Origin: CADEEL01 sp050246475
GTDB lineage: Bacteria; Pseudomonadota; Alphaproteobacteria; Caulobacterales; Aquidulcibacteraceae
Length of the DNA stretch: 64,000 nt
Reading direction: 5' to 3'
Assembly: GCA_050246475.1 (NCBI GenBank)
Contig: JBFWVZ010000001.1
Location: 62,001 to 126,000 of the forward strand
Within the stretch, counting starts at the first letter, position 1; each line of letters starts with the position of its first letter. The position numbers and the translations under genes were made by a program. Positions 1-7,849 of the stretch are shown piece after piece. The notes under the pieces were generated by a model. The model did no database searches. It saw only the letters and a program-made list of their open reading frames with translations, and was not told where the DNA came from.

Positions 1-1035
1 TTCTTCATCGATGACTATGAGGCGCAGGTTCGGGAACGGCAGGAAGAGCGCGGAGCGCGCGCCCGCGACCAGGCGCGCGCGGCCCGATGCGATCTCGCGC
101 CAGGCGCGGCGGCGCGCTTTCGAAGGAATGGCGGAGTGCCACTCGACGGGCGGGGTTCCGAAGCGCGCCTCGAAGCGTGCGAGCACGGCTTGCGTCAGCG
201 CGATTTCCGGCAAGAGCACGAGGACTTGCGCGGTTGGATCGCGCGCGAGCGCTTCGGCCACAGCTTCGAGATAGACTTCGGTTTTGCCGGAGCCCGTGAC
301 GCCGTCGAGCAAAGCGGCGGCGTACTCGTCCTTGCGGACGAGCGCGCGCAATTCCTCCGCGGCGCTTGCTTGCGCGGGCGAGAGCGGCTTGCCGGCCTTG
401 GCGAGGTCAGGCGCCGGGTACGGAGGATCCTCGCTGACGAGGATGGGCTGGAGCGCGCCCTGCTCGATCAAGCCTTTGACGACGGATGAGGAGACGCCGG
501 CGCGGCGGGCGAGATCGGCGGGCGTGCCTGCGTTCTGCGCGGCTTCGGCCAGCACTTTCGCGCGCGCTTCGGTGATCTTGCCGGAGGCCGTTCCGCTCGG
601 CGCGTACACGGTGAAGTGCGGCGCCTCGTAGAGCGCATCGTGCGAGCGCACGACCATGCGCAGGAGATTCCCCGGCTGCGTCACCACGTAGCGCGCGGCC
701 CAATCCATGAATCTGCGCGCACTCTCCGGCAAAGGCGGGCCATCGAGACGCTCGACAATCGGTTTCAGATTGTCGACGCCGCGGGCGGCCTCGCCCTCCT
801 CCACGCTCCAGACGACGCCCAGATAATCGCGCGTGCCGACCGGCGCGACGACGTGATCGCCCGGCGCCAAATCCATATCGGCGGGGACGCGATAATCGAA
901 CGGCTCAGGGATCGCCAACGGGAGCAACACGCGTGCGCGGCGCGCGGGGCGCAGATTGCCCTCCGCGTCGCGCGGCTCGAAGAGGCCGATCGCGAGCGGG
1001 CGCGGGTGGCCCCGTCTGCGTGCGTTCTGCGACAT
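1..1035 (-). CDS. priA: Primosomal protein N' (PriA helicase), N-terminal part
   Basis: The replication-restart helicase that recognises stalled forks and loads the replicative helicase. Only the first 345 codons lie in the window; the gene runs off the left edge. Visible parts: the N-terminal 3'-DNA-binding domain (VLLPLAIPEPFDYRVP near residue 30), the Walker A segment TGSGKTEVYLEAV encoded around 262-300, and the start of the Walker B motif, with the last window codons reading LIVIDEE of the DEEH box. The ATG at 1035 is chosen because the family-typical N-terminus follows about 25 residues later. It is divergent from the recombinase gene at 1157, leaving about 120 bp for both promoters. 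Identification is secure from the two ATPase motifs. Confidence 0.93.
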   Translation of the reverse strand, partial: MSQNARRRGHPRPLAIGLFEPRDAEGNLRPARRARVLLPLAIPEPFDYRVPADMDLAPGDHVVAPVGTRDYLGVVWSVEEGEAARGVDNLKPIVERLDGPPLPESARRFMDWAARYVVTQPGNLLRMVVRSHDALYEAPHFTVYAPSGTASGKITEARAKVLAEAAQNAGTPADLARRAGVSSSVVKGLIEQGALQPILVSEDPPYPAPDLAKAGKPLSPAQASAAEELRALVRKDEYAAALLDGVTGSGKTEVYLEAVAEALARDPTAQVLVLLPEIALTQAVLARFEARFGTPPVEWHSAIPSKARRRAWREIASGRARLVAGARSALFLPFPNLRLIVIDEE

Positions 1036-1156
1036 CCGCGCTGAAGATAGGTGGGCGCCGGAGTCGGCGGAAGCCATGTCCTCATACGATTGTTCGGCAA
1101 GACTTTTTTTACTTGACGTGGATTCGATATTAACACGTGGCGCGCATTCGTTGCTG

Positions 1157-2092
1157 ATGCACGGAAGCTGCCTCAGCGCACAAGCGGACGCAGATGAGGC
1201 GCGGCGGCATTGGCTTGCGCATCTTGAACATGAGCGCGGGTTCAGCGCGCATTCGCTGGACGCCTATGGGCGGGACGTTTCCGCGTTTCTGGCGTTTCTG
1301 AACGAGCATCTTGGGGAAAGCGTGCGGCTTTCGGCGATCGCGCGGCTCAGCCCGCAGGATTTGCGCGCCTATCTCGCATTTCGCCGGCAAGGGGCGGATG
1401 CGCTCTCGGACCGTTCGCTTTCGCGCGCGCTCGCGGCCATTCGATCGTTCCTGCGCTATCTCGAGCGGCGCTGCGGGATCGCCAATGCGCGCCTTGGGCT
1501 GGTGCGGGGCCCGCGTCTCAAGGCGCTCCTGCCCCGCCCGGTCAGCGAGGATGCGGCGCGCGCGCTCATCCGCGAGGCGGGCGCCGCCGACGAACCTTGG
1601 ATCGCGGCGCGGGACGCAGCGCTCATCACGCTCATTTACGCGGCGGGCTTGCGGATTTCGGAGGCCCTCTCGCTCAAAGGCCGCGACAGGCCCCTGCCCG
1701 AGGCGCTGCGCATCACAGGCAAAGGCGGCAAGCAGCGCATGGCGCCGATGCTCTCGGCCGCGCGCGAAGCGATCGAGCGCTATGCGGCGCTTTCCCCGTT
1801 TGCATTGACGCCGGATGAACCGCTCTTCCGCGCGGCGCGCGGCGGGGCGCTTTCACCGCGCATGGCGCAAGACTTGATGCAACGCTTGCGCGCCCGGCTC
1901 GGCTTGCAGGCGTCAGCGACGCCGCATGCGCTCCGGCACGCGTTCGCGACGCATTTGTTGACGCACGGCGCGGATCTGCGCGCGATCCAAGAGCTGCTCG
2001 GGCACGAATCACTTTCGACGACGCAACGCTACGCCGATGTCGAAAGCACACGATTGCTTGGCGCGTATCGGCGCGCGCATCCGCGCGCGTGA
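1157..2092 (+). CDS. xerC: Tyrosine recombinase XerC
   Basis: Site-specific tyrosine recombinase of 311 residues, the usual size for the XerC/XerD pair that resolves chromosome dimers at dif with FtsK (ftsK is at 43.2 kb). The N-terminal SAM-like core-binding domain spans about residues 12-105. The catalytic residues are all present: Arg166 (GLRISEA), Lys189 (TGKGGK), His257 and Arg260 (HALRH), His283 (LLGHESL) and nucleophile Tyr292 (QRYADV). The frame is open further upstream, but ATG 1157 fits the family N-terminus best; no strong ribosome site is visible, and TTG 1151 is an alternative. XerC rather than XerD is the likelier name, but the two cannot be separated firmly by eye. Confidence 0.85.
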   Translation: MHGSCLSAQADADEARRHWLAHLEHERGFSAHSLDAYGRDVSAFLAFLNEHLGESVRLSAIARLSPQDLRAYLAFRRQGADALSDRSLSRALAAIRSFLRYLERRCGIANARLGLVRGPRLKALLPRPVSEDAARALIREAGAADEPWIAARDAALITLIYAAGLRISEALSLKGRDRPLPEALRITGKGGKQRMAPMLSAAREAIERYAALSPFALTPDEPLFRAARGGALSPRMAQDLMQRLRARLGLQASATPHALRHAFATHLLTHGADLRAIQELLGHESLSTTQRYADVESTRLLGAYRRAHPRA

Positions 2093-2303
2093 ACGCCAAA
2101 TCGCGCAAAAAGCCTTGTAAAACAGCGTTTTTGAAGCATCGCGCCGGTATTGTTCGGCGCAATTATAGTGCTCTCGAAAAAATACAGTCTTCGCGCTGGT
2201 ATAAACCTCTCGAAAACCAATAACAGCGTAAAAACTCACTCGGAGAGCCAAAAAACTCCCACCCAACCCAGTGTCAACACTAGTAAAAGACGAGGAAACC
2301 AAG
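2093..2303 (+). other. AT-rich leader before the histone-like gene
   Basis: This 211-bp gap between xerC and the histone-like gene is clearly richer in A+T than its surroundings, with runs such as TTATAGTG near 2161 and GGTATAAAC near 2198 that could be -10 elements. I could not pair either with a convincing -35 at 16-18 bp, so no promoter is called. It most likely holds the promoter and 5' leader of the downstream gene. Confidence 0.4.
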
Positions 2304-2588
2304 ATGGCTAGAAAAGTGAAAAAGACGCGCAAGGTTGCGCGCAAAGCCGCCGCGAAAAAGGCCCCGGCCCGCAAGACGGCGAAGAAGACCCGCAAGGTCG
2401 CCAAGAAGGCCCGCAAGACGGTTCGCAAGGCTGCGAAGAAGACCGTCCGCAAGGCCGCGAAGAAGACCGTCCGCAAGACCCGCCGCAAGGCCGCGCGCCG
2501 GAAGGCCGCGACCGCGAAGGTCGTTCGCGCCGTGAAGCCGCGCCGCAAGGTGCGCCGCGCGAAGAAGCCGGCCGTCAAGGCGATGTAA
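2304..2588 (+). CDS. Histone H1-like Lys/Ala/Arg-rich DNA-binding protein
   Basis: A 94-residue protein made almost entirely of Lys, Arg and Ala, with short KKTRK, RKAAKK and KKTVR units, resembling the C-terminal tail of eukaryotic histone H1 and bacterial Hc1/AlgP-type proteins. Such proteins bind DNA without sequence specificity and compact the nucleoid. ATG 2304 is chosen because GAGGA lies 7 bases before it and the basic composition begins there; the in-frame upstream extension is acidic. Residues 42-57 are an exact 8-residue tandem duplication (KAAKKTVR). The gene stands alone and is followed by two hairpins. Function is inferred from composition only. Confidence 0.75.
   Translation: MARKVKKTRKVARKAAAKKAPARKTAKKTRKVAKKARKTVRKAAKKTVRKAAKKTVRKTRRKAARRKAATAKVVRAVKPRRKVRRAKKPAVKAM
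2427..2474 (+). repeat. 24-bp tandem repeat inside the histone-like gene
   Basis: Two adjacent 24-bp units (2427-2450 and 2451-2474), each encoding KAAKKTVR, differ at a single third-codon position (GCT versus GCC). A partial third unit (KTVR) precedes them at 2415-2426. The near-identity at DNA level suggests recent slippage or unequal crossing-over that lengthens or shortens the basic tail in 8-residue steps. Confidence 0.8.
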
Positions 2589-2600
2589 TTCGACAAAGAC

Positions 2601-2630
2601 GATGGGGGGCGTTGGCTGGCGCCCCCCATC
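2601..2630 (+). terminator. Perfect 11-bp hairpin after the histone-like gene
   Basis: Arms GATGGGGGGCG and CGCCCCCCATC pair perfectly around an 8-base loop, 12 bases after the stop codon. It lacks a run of T, so it may act as a 3' stabilising hairpin with the true terminator just downstream. Confidence 0.55.
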
Positions 2631-2646
2631 GCCTTTCCGGTTCGCG

Positions 2647-2678
2647 AAAGGCCCCGCGCAAGCGGGGCCTTTTGTTTT
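2647..2678 (+). terminator. Intrinsic terminator
   Basis: Arms AAAGGCCCCGC (2647-2657) and GCGGGGCCTTT (2662-2672) pair perfectly around a GCAA loop and run into TTTGTTTTG. This is a textbook rho-independent terminator for the histone-like transcript. Confidence 0.85.
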
Positions 2679-2889
2679 GCGCCCCGCCCTCTCGATGTGA
2701 TTGCGCCGCGGCGCGCTTTAACCCACACGCATAGTCGAGCGCAAAGTATTCGCGGGCTTCTTCTTGAGTCTTCGCACGCCTGTTACGGGCCTGTCATGGA
2801 GTCGAGGCGCGCGTTCACCGCGCCAAACACATCACGCGCTCAGTTGATTCTTGCCAATCGCGCAACGCGTGCTTGGCGCGCGCGAGTCT
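2679..2889. other. Intergenic stretch without a recognised gene
   Basis: With the two hairpins before it, this completes a gene-free region of about 300 bp between the histone-like gene and the convergent GNAT gene. I see no convincing small reading frame, RNA gene or repeat in it. Confidence 0.5.
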
Positions 2890-3417
2890 TCAGGCGGCGC
2901 GCTCCCAGCGCAGCACTTCCGGATACGGCCGCTCCTGCGCCAGAGCGAAGCCTTGCTTCTTCAAGAGCTTCTGCGAGGCAACGCCATCCTCCATCGTGTG
3001 CGCGACGATGGTGCGGACACGCTTATCGTTGCGCGCCCAGGTGAGGAGCGCTGCGACCGCTTCGGACGCGTAGCCGAAGCCTTCGCGCGAAGGCAGCACG
3101 CTATAGCCGATCTCGACCAGGCCCTCATCGTCGGGCGAAGCGGTGAAGCCGCCGAAGCCGACGAGCTCCTTCTTGCCGAGCTGCTCGACGGGATCGATCC
3201 ACACCCACGCTTGCCAACCCACCTCCTCCGGGAAGCGCGCCAAGCGATCGCGCGTGAAGCACATGGCCTCCATATCGAGGAGCGGCGGGGGCCAGGACGC
3301 ATTGGCGCGCACGCCCAACATATCAAAGAAGGCGATGCGGTCCTCGATCTGGGCGACAGCCAAAGCGTGATCGACGGCGACCAATTCCAGCCGCTCGGTG
3401 CGAAGCGTCAGATTCAT
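2890..3417 (-). CDS. GNAT family N-acetyltransferase
   Basis: A 175-residue acetyl-CoA-dependent N-acetyltransferase of the RimJ/RimL-like type. The family-typical opening LTLRTERLELV is at the N-terminus, an EIGYSVLP strand lies in the middle, and the acetyl-CoA loop is GFGYASEAVAALL, followed by HTMEDGVASQKLLKKQGF, the usual end of the fold. The substrate cannot be told. ATG 3417 is chosen because the conserved first strand begins there; the longer frame upstream overlaps lpdA. It follows lpdA in the same direction with a 61-bp gap and may be co-transcribed. Confidence 0.8.
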   Translation of the reverse strand: MNLTLRTERLELVAVDHALAVAQIEDRIAFFDMLGVRANASWPPPLLDMEAMCFTRDRLARFPEEVGWQAWVWIDPVEQLGKKELVGFGGFTASPDDEGLVEIGYSVLPSREGFGYASEAVAALLTWARNDKRVRTIVAHTMEDGVASQKLLKKQGFALAQERPYPEVLRWERAA

Positions 3418-3478
3418 GGGCGTCACGCTAGACCGGCGAAACAAGGCGCGTCCCCTTAGCGAAACTTCATGCGCAGCG

Positions 3479-4867
3479 TCACGCCTGCATGACCCAACCG
3501 TCAACGCCTTTGGCGGCTTCGCGGACGGCTTCGCTCATGGTCGGGTGGGCGTGGCAGGTGCGGGCGACATCCTCGGCCGATGCGCCGAACTCCATGGCGA
3601 CGCAGATCTCGTGGATCATCTCGCCGACACCGACGCCAACGAGATGCGCGCCCAGGACTTTCTTGGTGGCGTCATCCTCGAGGATTTTGGCGAAGCCGTC
3701 GGTCTCGTGGTTGGTGCGGGCGCGGGAATTGGCGGAGAATTGGAACTTCCCGACCTTGTAAGCGATCCCGGCGGCTTTCAGCTCTTCTTCCGTTTGACCG
3801 ACCGACGCCACTTCCGGATTGGTGTACACGACGGCGGGGATGATGGCGCCGTTCACGTGGCCCCATAGGCCCGCGATCTGCTGCGCGACCGCAATCCCCT
3901 CCTCCTCGGCTTTGTGGGCCAGCATCGGACCGGGCGTGCAATCGCCGATGGCCCATATGCCTTCGACATTGGTGCGGCCGTTTTCCGTGAGGATGAAGCC
4001 GCGCTTGTCCACGGCAACGCCTGCTGACTCCAGGCCGATGTTCTGCGTGACGGGGCGGCGGCCGATGGCGACGAGCACGACATCGGCTTCGAGCGTGCGC
4101 GCTGGCCCGCCGGCAGCTGGCTCGATCGTGACGGAAAGCGCATCGCCGGAGGCGTCCACGCCCGTCACCTTGTGCGCGAGCTCGAACTTCATGCCCTGCT
4201 TCTTCAGGATGCGGAGGAATTGCGCGCTCACCTCGCCATCGTTCGTGGGCAAGATGCGATCGAGGAATTCAACGACCGTCACCTCCGCGCCCAGGCGGCG
4301 CCAGACGGAGCCCAGCTCCAGACCGATGACGCCGCCGCCGACGACGATGAGTTTCTGCGGCACTTCCTTTAGAGCCAGCGCGCCGGTCGAAGAGACGATG
4401 CGCTCTTCGTCAATGGCGATGCCGGGGAGCGGCATGGGCTCGGAGCCCGTGGCGACGATGATGTTCTTCGTTTGCAGGGTTTGGCCTTCGACGGCGACGC
4501 GGCCGGGCGCCTCGATGACGCCCCTGCCCTTCACGTAATCGACCTTGTTCTTCTTCATCAGGAACTCGACGCCCTTGGTGAGCCCATCCACGGCGTCGGA
4601 TTTCTGCTTCATCATTTGCGGCAGATCGAGCGAGAGGCCTTCGACGCCGATGCCCATGCTCTTGAAACGCTTGGCGGCGGCCTCATAGAAATCGGAGGCG
4701 TGGAGCAGCGCCTTCGAGGGGATGCAGCCGACGTTCAAGCACGTGCCGCCGAGCTTGCCGCGGCTTTCGACGATGGCTGTCTTCAACGCCAATTGGCCGG
4801 CGCGGATGGCGGCGTTGTAGCCGCCGGGACCGCCGCCGACGATGACGACGTCGTACACTTCACTCAT
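3479..4867 (-). CDS. lpdA: Dihydrolipoyl dehydrogenase (E3)
   Basis: The FAD-dependent E3 subunit that reoxidises dihydrolipoamide in pyruvate and 2-oxoglutarate dehydrogenase complexes, passing electrons to NAD+. At 462 residues it is full length. Seen in order: FAD-binding GGGPGGYNAAIRAG, redox disulfide GGTCLNVGCIPSKAL, the NAD-binding GGGVIGLELGSVWRRLGAEV, FAD motif WAIGDCTPGPMLAHKAEEEG, and the C-terminal His-Glu dyad in CHAHPTMSEAV. No other 2-oxoacid dehydrogenase gene lies in the window, so which complex it serves cannot be decided; by family habit 2-oxoglutarate dehydrogenase is likely. Confidence 0.96.
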   Translation of the reverse strand: MSEVYDVVIVGGGPGGYNAAIRAGQLALKTAIVESRGKLGGTCLNVGCIPSKALLHASDFYEAAAKRFKSMGIGVEGLSLDLPQMMKQKSDAVDGLTKGVEFLMKKNKVDYVKGRGVIEAPGRVAVEGQTLQTKNIIVATGSEPMPLPGIAIDEERIVSSTGALALKEVPQKLIVVGGGVIGLELGSVWRRLGAEVTVVEFLDRILPTNDGEVSAQFLRILKKQGMKFELAHKVTGVDASGDALSVTIEPAAGGPARTLEADVVLVAIGRRPVTQNIGLESAGVAVDKRGFILTENGRTNVEGIWAIGDCTPGPMLAHKAEEEGIAVAQQIAGLWGHVNGAIIPAVVYTNPEVASVGQTEEELKAAGIAYKVGKFQFSANSRARTNHETDGFAKILEDDATKKVLGAHLVGVGVGEMIHEICVAMEFGASAEDVARTCHAHPTMSEAVREAAKGVDGWVMQA

Positions 4868-4923
4868 GGGGACTCACTTCGCACACGCGCGCGGAACCTA
4901 AGGGCGCGCAGCGCTAAATCAAC

Positions 4924-5403
4924 CTAGACGTCGGCGCGGTTGCGATGGGCGCGGTCAACGGCGTCAATGAGCAGGATGAGAAGGCCCAAGCCCAGCAGCG
5001 CGGCGAGCGCGACGAGCCCATAGTCGCGCGAGGCTTCGATGGCGGCGGCCTGCGCGCCCTCGACGCTCGAAATTTCGGCGACGTTGATGTTGGGGAGCGC
5101 GCCTTCAGCTTGGCGCATCATCCACCAGCGCACGCCGAAGAAAGCGAACGCCGCCAGCCAGAAGAAGAACGCGAATGTGCGCCGCAGCAGGCGGACGGCG
5201 GCGATGAAGAAACAAAGCGCCGCGCCCGTCCACAATGCGGCCTGGATCCAATTTGCGTTCGCCGCCTGCTCGGCGAAGGCGCGCCAGACATCATGATCGA
5301 GAGCGAGGCCCAATTGGGTTGCCGTGACTCCGGCCGCGAGCGCAGCGCAGAGAAGCGCAATCGCCAGCGTGACGAGCGCGATCGGCAGGCGGATGATCCA
5401 CAT
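4924..5403 (-). CDS. Small multi-pass membrane protein, unknown function
   Basis: A 159-residue protein starting MWIIRLPIALVTLAIALL. Hydrophobicity suggests four membrane segments, near residues 5-25, 52-70, 75-92 and 134-153. A polar segment at about 95-130, with INVAEISSVEG, probably faces one side. I do not recognise a family. It lies upstream of lpdA on the same strand with a 56-bp gap and could share its transcript. ATG 5403 is the best start, immediately preceding the first hydrophobic segment. Confidence 0.6.
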   Translation of the reverse strand: MWIIRLPIALVTLAIALLCAALAAGVTATQLGLALDHDVWRAFAEQAANANWIQAALWTGAALCFFIAAVRLLRRTFAFFFWLAAFAFFGVRWWMMRQAEGALPNINVAEISSVEGAQAAAIEASRDYGLVALAALLGLGLLILLIDAVDRAHRNRADV

Positions 5404-5523
5404 TTCTCGAACGTCCCCACGGTCCGGCCCCCCGGCCGCCGGGGCGGACCCTACAATCGCGGCGGCGGGGCTGTCATCCGCGGAGCGCCCGGTCGCGTCC
5501 GCCTTGCCGCTTAAACCTTCGCC

Positions 5524-6105
5524 ATGGTAGCCCAACCCCTCCCCTTCAGCACCGGCGACCCCATGCAAGAAGCAAAAGAACGCGCCGCCTCCTTCTCCTA
5601 CGACGAGCTCTTGGCCTGCGGGCGCGGCGAGCTTTTCGGCCCGGGCAATCCGCAGCTGCCGACGCCGCCCATGCTCATGTTCGACCGGATCACGCAGATG
5701 ACCTCGGACGGGGGCGCGCACGGCAAAGGCACGATGATCGCGGAGTTCGACATCGACCCCTCGCGCTGGTTCTTCGACTGCCATTTCATCAACGATCCGG
5801 TGATGCCGGGGTGCTTGGGCGTCGATGCGCTTTGGCAGCTTGTCGGCTTTTTCCTCGGGTGGATGGGCGGCACGGGCAAAGGCCGCGCGCTGGGCGTCGG
5901 GCAAGTGGAGTTCCGCGGGCAAGTGACGCCCAAGGCCAAGCTCGTGCGCTACGAGATCGAGATGAAGAAGGTGATCCTGCGCCGGCTGGTGCTGGGCGTC
6001 GGGGACGGCGTGGTGCTGGTGGACGGCAACCCCATCTATACGGCGAAGGATCTGAAGGTCGGCCTCTTCAGCCCCGAGCAGCTCGCGGCCGGCATGGGCG
6101 GATAA
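5524..6105 (+). CDS. fabA: 3-hydroxydecanoyl-ACP dehydratase/isomerase
   Basis: Bifunctional hot-dog-fold enzyme that dehydrates 3-hydroxydecanoyl-ACP and isomerises trans-2 to cis-3-decenoyl-ACP, the branch point of anaerobic unsaturated fatty-acid synthesis. The active-site His87 (FFDCHFINDPVMPGC) and Asp101 (GVDALWQLVG) are present, as is the ending YTAKDLKVGLF. ATG 5524 gives 193 residues; ATG 5563 (MQEAKERA) gives a length closer to the usual 170-180, and neither has a good ribosome site. It is followed 33 bp later by fabB, the classic partner. Confidence 0.95.
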   Translation: MVAQPLPFSTGDPMQEAKERAASFSYDELLACGRGELFGPGNPQLPTPPMLMFDRITQMTSDGGAHGKGTMIAEFDIDPSRWFFDCHFINDPVMPGCLGVDALWQLVGFFLGWMGGTGKGRALGVGQVEFRGQVTPKAKLVRYEIEMKKVILRRLVLGVGDGVVLVDGNPIYTAKDLKVGLFSPEQLAAGMGG

Positions 6106-6138
6106 GCAGCCCACGCACAACAGACACGGGAGAGAAAC

Positions 6139-7353
6139 ATGCGTCGCGTCGTCGTCACCGGCATGGGGATCGTCTCCTCCATCGGCAACAATCTGCAGGA
6201 AGTGCTGGCGAGCTTGCGCGAGGCCAAGAGCGGCATCGCTCGCGCGGCCGACTATGTCGAGCGCGGCTTCCGCAGCCAGGTGCATGGGCGCCCGCAGCTC
6301 GATCCAGCCGAGGTGGTCGATAAGCGCGTGATGCGGTTCATGGGCGACGGCTCGGGCTGGAATTACGTGGCGATGGACCAGGCGATCCGCGATTCCGGTT
6401 TGGAGAAGGAAGACGTCTCCAACGAGCGCACGGGGCTCGTGATGGGATCGGGCGGGCCTTCGGCGCGCGCGATCGTGGCGGCGGCGGACGTGACGCGGGA
6501 AAAAGGCCCCAAGCGCGTGGGGCCGTTCGCGGTGCCGAAGAGCATGAGCTCAACGGCTTCGGCGACGCTGGCGACGCCCTTTGAAATTCGCGGCGTCAAC
6601 TACTCGATCAGCTCGGCGTGCGCGACCAGCGCGCATTGCATCGGCAACGCCTACGAGATGATCCAGTGGGGCAAGCAGGACGTGATGTTCGCGGGCGGCA
6701 GCGAGGAGCTCGATTGGACGCTCTCGGTGCTGTTCGATGCGATGGGCGCGATGAGCAGCCAGTACAACGAGACGCCGGAGAAGGCTTCGCGCGCGTTCGA
6801 CAAGAACCGCGACGGCTTCGTGATCGCGGGCGGCGCAGGCGTCGTGGTGCTTGAAGAATATCAGCGCGCGAAGGCGCGCGGCGCGAAGATTTACGCCGAG
6901 GTCGCTGGCTATGGCGCGACGAGCGACGGGGTCGACATGGTGCAGCCCTCCGGCGAAGGCGCGGCGCGCTGCATGAAGATGGCGCTCAAGAACCTCGACC
7001 GGCGCGTCGATTATCTCAATCCGCACGCGACCTCTACGCCCATCGGCGACATCAAGGAGATGGAGGCAGTGCGCGCCGTCTTCGGGGACGACATGCCGCT
7101 CATCTCCGGCACGAAGAGCCTCACCGGGCATTCGCTCGGGGCTGCGGGCGTGCAGGAATCGATCTACTCGATCCTCATGATGCAATCGGGCTTTGCGTGC
7201 GAAAGCGCGCACATCGAAGAGCTCGATCCCGCGTTCGAAGATCTGCCGATCGTGCGCAAGCGCACGGATGCGGACATCCAGTGCGTGCTCTCCAACTCGT
7301 TCGGCTTCGGCGGCACGAATGCGAGCTTGGCTTTCACCAAGCTCGCTGCGTGA
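6139..7353 (+). CDS. fabB: 3-oxoacyl-ACP synthase I
   Basis: Condensing enzyme that elongates the cis-3-decenoyl-ACP made by FabA, committing the chain to unsaturated fatty acid. At 404 residues it is full length. The Cys-His-His triad is visible: Cys161 (SSACATSAHC), a His in NPHATSTPIGD and a His in KSLTGHSLGAAG, with the C-terminal glycine-rich SFGFGGTNASL. GGGAGAG sits before ATG 6139. The protein is FabB rather than FabF, judged by its pairing with fabA. In many alphaproteobacteria fabI follows directly, but here five genes intervene. Confidence 0.95.
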   Translation: MRRVVVTGMGIVSSIGNNLQEVLASLREAKSGIARAADYVERGFRSQVHGRPQLDPAEVVDKRVMRFMGDGSGWNYVAMDQAIRDSGLEKEDVSNERTGLVMGSGGPSARAIVAAADVTREKGPKRVGPFAVPKSMSSTASATLATPFEIRGVNYSISSACATSAHCIGNAYEMIQWGKQDVMFAGGSEELDWTLSVLFDAMGAMSSQYNETPEKASRAFDKNRDGFVIAGGAGVVVLEEYQRAKARGAKIYAEVAGYGATSDGVDMVQPSGEGAARCMKMALKNLDRRVDYLNPHATSTPIGDIKEMEAVRAVFGDDMPLISGTKSLTGHSLGAAGVQESIYSILMMQSGFACESAHIEELDPAFEDLPIVRKRTDADIQCVLSNSFGFGGTNASLAFTKLAA

Positions 7354-7357
7354 CCTT

Positions 7358-7714
7358 CTAGTTCGACTGGACTTCGTCGGCGGCGTTGTTGGCCGCTTGC
7401 TCGGCGCTGGCGCCGGCGTTGTCGATTGCGTCGCCCGTTGCTTGGGCCGCGCCCTCGATGGCTTCGCCGGTGTTTTCGGCGGCGGTTTCGATGTTGCGGG
7501 TGATTGACGTATCGGTCACGACGCGCTCGGTGCGGGTGAAGCCGCCCTGGCTATAAGCGAAGACGACGATGCCGACGGCGATGATCAGCACGCCGAAGAG
7601 CAAGCCCCAGCCGAAGCCGCCGCCCCTTCTGCGCTCGACGATGCGCTCCGTCGTGCCGACGACACGGCCCTCGGGGTCACGCGCCACATCGGTTTGTCTC
7701 ACTTCTTCGGCCAT
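7358..7714 (-). CDS. Single-span membrane-anchored small protein
   Basis: A 118-residue protein with a charged N-terminus, one clear membrane segment at about residues 35-55 (GWGLLFGVLIIAVGIVVFAY), then an acidic Ala-rich tail of repeated A-E/D-N-x-G units (ENTGEAIEGAAQATGDAID) that is probably helical and periplasmic. ATG 7714 is preceded by GAGGAG. It converges on fabB with a 4-bp gap. I do not recognise the family; the tail composition resembles YtxH/CsbD-like stress proteins, but this is only a resemblance. Confidence 0.6.
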   Translation of the reverse strand: MAEEVRQTDVARDPEGRVVGTTERIVERRRGGGFGWGLLFGVLIIAVGIVVFAYSQGGFTRTERVVTDTSITRNIETAAENTGEAIEGAAQATGDAIDNAGASAEQAANNAADEVQSN

Positions 7715-7849
7715 GTTCGCTCCTCTCGCCGCAGGACGGCGGTTCAATCCTTGGGGCGAAACGAAGGGCGCGCGGGGCCGGTTCCCTAGCGGACGGCGTT
7801 GACCGCAGCGGGTTTAAGGCAGACCTTCCAAGGATCAGGGAGGCGGCGC

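Noticed and set aside
1080..1140. Promoter in the priA-xerC gap (TTGACG near 1114)
   Set aside because: A TTGACG box is present, but no -10 element stands at 16-18 bp; spacing to the nearest AT-rich hexamer is far too short.
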